From assembly GCA_047967505.1 (NCBI GenBank), contig CM106540.1: DNA of 64,000 bases; one strand, written 5' to 3'. Shown here piece by piece: positions 57,730 through 64,000 of the stretch (positions are counted from its first letter, which is position 1; each line of letters opens with the position of its first letter). The notes beneath the pieces were generated by a model that had not been told where the DNA came from, ran no database searches, and saw only the letters and a list, made by a program, of their open reading frames with translations. This DNA is from Dipteris shenzhenensis. Lineage: Eukaryota > Polypodiophyta > Polypodiopsida > Gleicheniales. The translations under genes were made by a program, and so were the position numbers.

Positions 57730-59250
57730 TATTACACTAAACCTAAGAGCCGTGCGAAGTTCATCCCCATGTGCGTATTTAAAATTAAGAGTATGATTTT
57801 GAATTTCAAATATCTCAATTCACACATCTAATATATAATGTATTTTAAAAATAATGCCGTGTGTCATAATTGTAAACATTAAGCATTGAAAAGGTGCTTG
57901 CAAAAATGTATGCATTATACCTTCCACGTGGCGCAAACCAGATCAGTTGGAGACCAAATCTTGCGTGGATATACGTCTAGGGTAGCCTAAGAGCCATGTG
58001 AAGTTTCATCCCCAACAGGGTTTAGGATTTAGGGTTCTGGGTTTAGGGTTTAGGGTTTAGTTGTGCTAGTAGGGATTATAAAAATGCACGCATTATACCT
58101 TCCACGTGGCGCATACCAAATCAGTTGGAGACCAAATCTTGGTTGGATGTACGTCTAGGGTAGCCTAAGAGCCATGTGAAGTTTCATCCCCAACAAGGTT
58201 TAGGATTTAGAGTTCAAGGTTTAGGGTTTAGGGTTTAGTTGTGCTAGTAGGGATTGTAAAAATGTACACATTATACCTTCCACGTGGCACATACCAAATC
58301 AGTTGGAGACCAAATCTTGCGTGGATATGTATAGGCTAGCCTAAGAGCCGTGTGAAGTTTCATCCATAATAGGGTTTAGGATTTAGGGTTCAGGGTTTAG
58401 GGTTTAGGGTTTAGCCGTGCTAGTAGGGATTGTAAAAATGTATGCATTATACCTTCCACATGGTGCATACCAAATCAGTTGGAGACCAAATCTTGCGTGG
58501 ATGTACGTCTAGGGTAGCCTAAGAGCTGTGTGAAGTTTCATCCCCAACAGGGTTTAGGATTTAGGGTTCAGGGTTTAGGGTCTAGGGTTTAGTCGCGCTA
58601 GTAGGGATTGTAAAAATGTACGCATTATACCTTCTACGTGGCACAAACCAAATCAGTTGGAGACCAAATCTTGCGTGGATGTACTTCTAGGGTAGCCTAA
58701 GAGCCGTGTGAAGTTTTGTCCCCAACAGGGTTTAGGATTTAGGGTTCAGGGTTTAGGGTTTAGGGTTTAGTCGTGCTAGTAGGGATTGTAAAAATGTACG
58801 CATTATACCTTCCACGTGGCGCATACCAAATTAGTTGGAGACCAAATCTTGCATGGATGTATGTCCAGGGTAGCCTAAGAGCCGTGTGAAGTTTCATCCC
58901 CAACAGGGTTTAGGATTTAGGGTTCAGGGTTTAGGGTTTAGGGTTTAGTCGTGCTAGTAGGGATTATAAAAATGTACGCATTATACCTTACGTGGTGCAA
59001 ACCAAATCAGTTGGAGACCAAATCTTGCGTGGATGTACATCTAGGGTAGCATAAGAGGCGTGTGAAGTTTCGTCCCCAACAGGGTTTAGGATTTAGGGTT
59101 CAGGGTTTAGGGTTTAGGGTTTAGTTATGCTAGTAGGGATTGTAAAAATGTACGCATTTGTCCTTCCACGTGGCACATACCAAATCAGTTAGAGACCAAA
59201 TCTTGCGTGGATGTACGTCCAAGGTAGCCTAAGAGCCGTGTGAAGTTTCA
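57730..59250. repeat. 178-bp tandem array with telomere-like insert
   Basis: Units contain GTAAAAATGTACGCATTATA, CCAAATCAGTTGGAGACCAA, TCTTGCGTGGATGTACGTCT, CCTAAGAGCCGTGTGAAGTT, CCCCAACAGGG and a run of TTTAGGATTTAGGGTTCAGG/GTTTAGGG repeats. The GGGATT anchor falls at 58072, 58250, 58426, 58604, 58782, 58960 and 59136, spacing 176-178. Diverged units without the telomere-like run extend left to about 57730. Confidence 0.9.
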
Positions 59251-60790
59251 TCCCCAACAGATAGGTCCACGTGCATATTTCATTAGTACGTGCGCCATTT
59301 TTCATACGTAGTCATGCTACTAGGGATTGTAAAAATGTACGCATTTGTCTTTCCACGTGGTGCATACCAAATCAGTTGGGCACCAAATCTTGCGTGGATG
59401 TACGTCTATGGCAGCCTAAGAGCCGTGCAAAGTTTAATCTCCAACAGATAAGTCCACATGCATATTTCGTTAGTACATGCGCCATTTTTCACACATAGTC
59501 GTGCTAGTAGGGATTGTAAAAATGTACGTATTATACCTTCCACGTGGCGCAAGCCAAATCAGTTGGAGACCAAATCTTGCGTGGATGTACGTCCAGGGTA
59601 GCCTAAGAGCCGTGTGAAGTTTCATCCCCAACAGATAAGTCCACGTGCATATTTCATTAGTACGTCCGCCATTTTTCATACGTAGTCGTGCTAGTAGGGA
59701 TTGTAAAAATGTACGCATTATACCTTCCACATGGCACAAACCAAATCAGTTGGAGACCAAATCTTGCGTGGATGTACGTCCAGGGAGCCTAAGAGCCGTG
59801 TGAAGTTTCATCCCCAACAGATAAGTCCACATGCGTATTTCATTAGTACGTGTGCCATTTTTCATACATAGTCGTGGTAGTAGGGATTGTAAAAATGTAC
59901 GCATTTGTCCTTCCATGTGGTGCATAGCAAATCAGTTGGGTACCAAATCTTGCGTGGATGTACGTCTGCGGCAGCCTAAGAGCCGTGCAAAGTTTAATCT
60001 CTAACAGATAAGTCCACATGCATATTTCGTTAGTACGTGCGCCATTTTTCACACATAGTCGTGCTAGTAGGGATTGTAAAAATGTACGCATTTGTCCTTC
60101 CATGTGGCGCATACTAAATCAGTTGGAGACCAAATCTTGCGTGGATGTACGTCCAAGGTAGCCTAAGAGCCGTGTGAAGTTTCATCCCCAACAGATAAGT
60201 TCATGTGCGTATTTCATTAGTACGTGCGCCATTTTTCATACGTAGTCGTGCTAGTAGGGATTGTAAAAATGTACGCATTTGTCCTTCCACGTGGCGCATA
60301 CCAAATCAGTTGGGCACCAAATCTTGTGTGGATGTACGTCTATGGTAGCGTAAGAGCTGTGCAAAGTTTAATCTCCAGCAGATAAGTCCACATGCATATT
60401 TCGTTAGTACGTGCGCCATTTTTCACATGTAGTCGTGCTAGTAGGGATTGTAAAAATGTACACATTATACCTTCCACGTGGTGCATACCAAATAAGTTGG
60501 AGACCAAATCTTGCATGGATGTATGTCTAGGGTGGCCTAAGAGTCGTGCAAAGTTTCATTCCCAACAGATAAGTCCACATGCGTATTTCGTTAGTACATG
60601 TGCCATAGCTTTGCCGCAGTCGTGCTAGTAGGGATTGTAAAAATGTACGCATTGTACCTTCCACATGGCACATACTAAATCAGTTCAGACCAAATCTCGC
60701 ATGGATGTATGTCTAGGGTGGCCTAAGAGTCGTGCGAAGTTTCATCCCCAACAAGTAAGTCCACACGCATATTTCATTAGTACGTACACG
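59251..60790. repeat. 187-bp tandem array, sister of the 178-bp array
   Basis: Most of the unit is identical to the neighbouring array, but the TTTAGGG run is replaced by AGATAAGTCCACATGCATAT, TTCGTTAGTACGTGCGCCAT and TTTTCACA. The GGGATT anchor falls at 59323, 59510, 59697, 59883, 60070, 60257, 60444 and 60631, spacing 186-187. Minus-strand frames of 89 codons repeat with the array and are artefacts. Confidence 0.9.
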
Positions 60791-61123
60791 AATTTTCTTA
60801 GTCACGTTTTTAAAATGTCCTAAAGCACAAAACAAAATACAACATTACTACTAATAAATAATTTTTTGTTTTACAAACACAACAAATCCCATTGAGAAGA
60901 CATCGGACATCATGTATAAAATAGAATCTAATACAATGATGTGTATGAACGTGTATACAGCCATCATAGTGAAATACAAAATATGAGTCCATGAAAATTA
61001 CAATGGTACGGTCACACAGTGAGCCTATACATATTGAATACAAAAAAGTGTAATCAACTAGTGATACCCAATAAAAATCAATCTGATCAACTAATGATCC
61101 CAAAAAATATGATATGTAATGTG
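60791..61123. other. 3' flank of the transposase-like gene
   Basis: AT-rich sequence lies between the array and the stop codon at 61124. It could contain the transcript end. No motif was recognised. Confidence 0.4.
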
Positions 61124-64000
61124 CTACTCCTCAAGATCAGCTCTCATGCCAATAGTTGCAAGTATGCTCTCATGATCTGCCACTGCAAGGTGCCATCGTG
61201 GAGTGGACGTCGCCTTGCGAGTGCGAACATGACTCAAAGTAATCTTGATCCCAACAACAAGATGAGAATACATGTATGCCTCCTGATTCGCCATGTACTC
61301 CTGGAACTCAATATAGCGACCACGCCTCTGTATCTGCTGAAAATAGTGGCCACCTACGATCATGCTATGAGCATTGAAGTGCATCCCATGCCCATCCACT
61401 ATATCCTCATTCAGCACACTCTTCAGCATAGAGCATCGCAACAAGTAATAATCCACACCCTCCTCATTGCCCTCCGAAGCAATAACCGTGAAGATATCAC
61501 CAATACACAAAATATCTGTAAGCTGGTCATAATCTCTAGAGGAACTGAATCCCGCATCCTGATCATCATGTACCTCCTCCCAAGGCTGGAAGGGAGAAAG
61601 CACTCGCCGTACCCATGGATCGGCCCATGGTATCATGGAGCACCCTCCCCAATCATCATCAATGCATGCAGAGCAAAAACATGCAAACCGTCGAGAAAAG
61701 ATCGCGGGGTGAGACTCACCTATGCTCCTGATGGAATGGAAATCAAGAGTGCCAGGCACAGAATGACAATCCAAAGGCCTAGACCGATCAAGACTCCCAA
61801 TGTCCACACACCAAAAATACCGGCTCACCACCCTATCGTCACGTGACTGAAACGAGGAGGTAGCACTAGTGGATAAGTGCTGGCTGCACCACTGCACCAC
61901 ATCATGTGCATCCTTGAAGCGATCGGCACTGTGACGCAACTGATATCGACGCAAAGCACGCTTCACGCAAGCACCTGCACCATCGTGCTCTCCCTTACCG
62001 TGCCCTGTCTCGAAGTAGCTCCATGTGATCGGAATGCCTGTCTCATGGTGCCATCTGCAGAACCAATAAAACTGTCTAGCGGATTTGAACTGACCACCGC
62101 AGCTGTCTGACCAGATCCAACGCCGCTGCCATATGACACCATGATCCCTCAAGAAACTATCATGCAAAGTGAAGCTATGCTGCACAAAATGGGCATCATG
62201 CGATCGATCATCACTAATGTAGAAGTGATACTCTCGCACAATGACGCGTAACTCCATGGTGCTATCAATGCCATCCACATGAGCCTAAGCATGACGATAG
62301 CTAAGTGCACAAATATAGCAACCTGCAATATGGCATTGAAAAAAAATATGACTATTGAAATAATTCAATATAATGAGGCGGGGAAAAAATCAATACTCAA
62401 TCACACGTCACCTGTTCGGAGAAATAATACTCTGATTGGATCTCATGCTGTGGTGCAAAGGTGTAATTCTCCGCAAAGTCCACCACTGAGACAACCACCC
62501 CTGTAGGAAATGTCCTCAAACATGCGCGGAACTGACGATCCTCCCATTTCGTAGTGTGCGAGTGGCGTATGTAGCGGTATAGCTTCCCTCGAAAACTGTC
62601 AATGAATACAACACGTGGTGTCTCCTTCCCCACAAGCTGCAACCTCCTCGACTGTGCACCACCATCTAATGTCAAGGTATAGTACTCATACTGCTGCCAA
62701 TGAACCATCTGCACATCACAAGTATCTAGTGCAACTCGTGGCACTCTAGCAAAGTCACCACACAAAGTACACATGCCTTCCACACAATCAAGGGAGTGGA
62801 ATAAAGCATCACCATCTCGTGTACACAATATGGAATGAATGAAGTCGCGAGGGCTAGTAGGAACCACTCCCCTATGACCATCAAGGCAACGGAATACGTC
62901 ATACATCAATCCAAAATCCACATGGTAGTGACAACAGCATGTGTCACACTCCTGAGAGCATCGCACAAACCATGGCCTGCATCGCTCAAATGACATCTGC
63001 CCAATCTTGAACTCTAGATGTGCCTCTACAAACTAAGTGTACAACTCAGTCTGGGTACACTCCAAAAAACATGCACCATGCTCAATGTACACACCGCGTG
63101 ACACCGTCTTCTGCAATGCCTTCTTGAACACACCGGGAATGCTCTGCAATGCTCCTCCCAAAACTGTTGTATGAAGGACCTAGTGGAATCATCCAACAAT
63201 CGATCGCTACGAGGTGCACAACCACTCAAAGCCCAAAGAGCATCAGTCTCACTATCCTCTAGACTCTGCCTCCTAATGATGCCTGCTCGCAATGCCTGCT
63301 CGCAATGTGCGCGGTGCAATCTGAAGAAGACGTGAAGCGGTATGCACATGGCCTATCATATGAGGTCTACTAATGGCAGCCACAATAGCACGACGTGCTG
63401 CCAAGGCATCATTGGAGTTCCTATGCTTAATAGAAGCATAGGAACGTCGAACACTGCTAAGGACCTCGCTAGATACAACCATATCTCTACGTGCACCAAG
63501 ACCAGCAAGCCTCCTACACTCTACCAAGTCAGGGTGATCAATCAGGAACATGAGAAGAGAAAACTGCGAAGCTGGCGTGAGGTCACAAAGAAAAGACTGC
63601 ACAATCTTGCTAGTACGATGACGGATAGTGGACTTCGGCAAGTCACGTCGTGAAGCAACACTGCTACTACAAGGTGGGGCAAGGGGATCAATGGGAGATG
63701 GTAGGGTGGACGGGGGAAGGGAGGCGCCAAGTGGAGTGGGGGGAGGGGGAGGGGGAGGGGGAGGGGGGAGGGTGGAGGGGGAAGAGGTAGAGGTGGAGGC
63801 CAAAATGTAGGTGGCTAGGGGAAGGGCGGAGGCTAGAGGTAGGGGAGCGGAAGAGGATGGGGGGACAATGGAGGTAGGGGTGGGGGTGGAGGTGGGGGTG
63901 GAGGTGGGATGTAGAGGTAGAGCTAGAGGTGGATCAGTGGTGGCAACGCAAGCTCGAGCTCTAGAGGCTCTCTTGCGCTCACTAGCCTTTCGCTTGCGCT
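61124..64000 (-). pseudogene. DDE-like transposase gene, unnamed family (continues past window)
   Basis: The frame enters from the window edge with a basic stretch (RKRKASERKRASRARA), then about 100 Pro/Ser/Thr-rich residues ending in PPPPPPPPPPTPLGASL. The conserved part follows: KIVQSFLCDLTPASQFSLLM, SIPGVFKKALQKTVSRGVY, GQMSFERCRPWFVRC, CDTCCCHYHVDFGLMYDV and CVEGMCTLCGDF (likely zinc ligands), then WEDRQFRACLRTF and DFAENYTF. After an intron (62411-62285) come SDDRSHDAHFVQHSF, RRWIWSDSCGGQFKSARQFY, YFETGHGKGEHDGAGACVKR and a C-terminal domain to 61124. D in DFAEN, D in WSDSCGG and D in GEHDG are candidate catalytic acids. Lesions seen are few: a 13-bp tandem duplication (63281-63306) that shifts frame, one frame change near 63155 and one TAG near 63033. 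The upstream start lies beyond 64000. Confidence 0.65.

Noticed and set aside
58021-59110. TTTAGGG runs as a telomere
   Set aside because: The runs of about 40 bases recur once per 178-bp unit and belong to the array.
61019-61846. 275-codon plus-strand frame
   Set aside because: It is antisense to the well-supported minus-strand transposase-like gene and shows no domain.
63628-63810. Gly-rich plus-strand frame near the window end
   Set aside because: It is antisense to the Pro-rich N-terminal part of the transposase-like gene and of low complexity.

Overview
The window looks like transposon-packed nuclear DNA from a land plant with a large genome. The evidence is TTTAGGG-type interstitial telomere motifs, GT-AG introns, CACTA transposons whose transposase carries the plant-typical tnp2/DUF4218/DUF4216 chain, and an LTR element primed by initiator tRNA-Met. 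A Penelope-like reverse transcriptase fragment and a DDE-like transposase family better known to me from animals hint at a fern, lycophyte, bryophyte or gymnosperm rather than a flowering plant, but this is inference. I found no intact conserved host gene and no rRNA, tRNA or CRISPR. Almost every long reading frame is transposon-derived and broken.

Layout. 1-9.9 kb: a segment present three times (1-2624, 4188-6803, 8571-9939). Each copy carries a 1.2-kb fold-back element with CCCTAAA-like repeats on the left arm, TTTAGGG-like repeats on the right arm and dozens of small palindromes between. A CACTA element of a second family (CACTACAAGG end at 6804) has inserted at the end of the second copy. 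9.9-32.4 kb: three copies of a CACTA-superfamily element with CACAACAA termini. Copy A (9940-18007, left-truncated) is split by a 2.2-kb LTR element. Copy C (19032-22211) is an internal-deletion derivative. Copy B (25074-32437) is full length with a GTT target-site duplication and lies inverted relative to A. Each family member has two divergent genes: a tnp2-type transposase gene and a tnpA-like gene. Clusters of GCGTCTA repeats lie at both ends and between the genes. A Penelope-like fragment sits between A and C.

22.8-44.6 kb, minus strand: copy B lies inside an exon of a large decayed multi-exon gene (about 38.0 to 23.9 kb). Its 3' part repeats a module resembling the C-terminal half of an Ulp1-type cysteine protease. 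Two duplicated TATA-plus-first-exon units (41.6 and 44.5 kb) lie upstream, each embedded in long polypyrimidine arrays with GGCGGCC-type palindromic cores. 45.4-51.9 kb: a 182-bp satellite organised into about ten 546-bp three-monomer higher-order repeats.

51.9-64 kb: the most unusual region. An array of about fifteen copies of the palindrome TACCTCGATCGAGGTA lies directly upstream of a TATA box and an intron-containing, decayed gene encoding a coiled-coil/RING-like protein (52739-57318, plus strand). Next come two abutting tandem arrays of 178-bp and 187-bp units, and finally a minus-strand DDE-like transposase gene (61124 to beyond 64000) with few lesions. These may be parts of one large, so far unnamed transposon, but its ends are not visible here.
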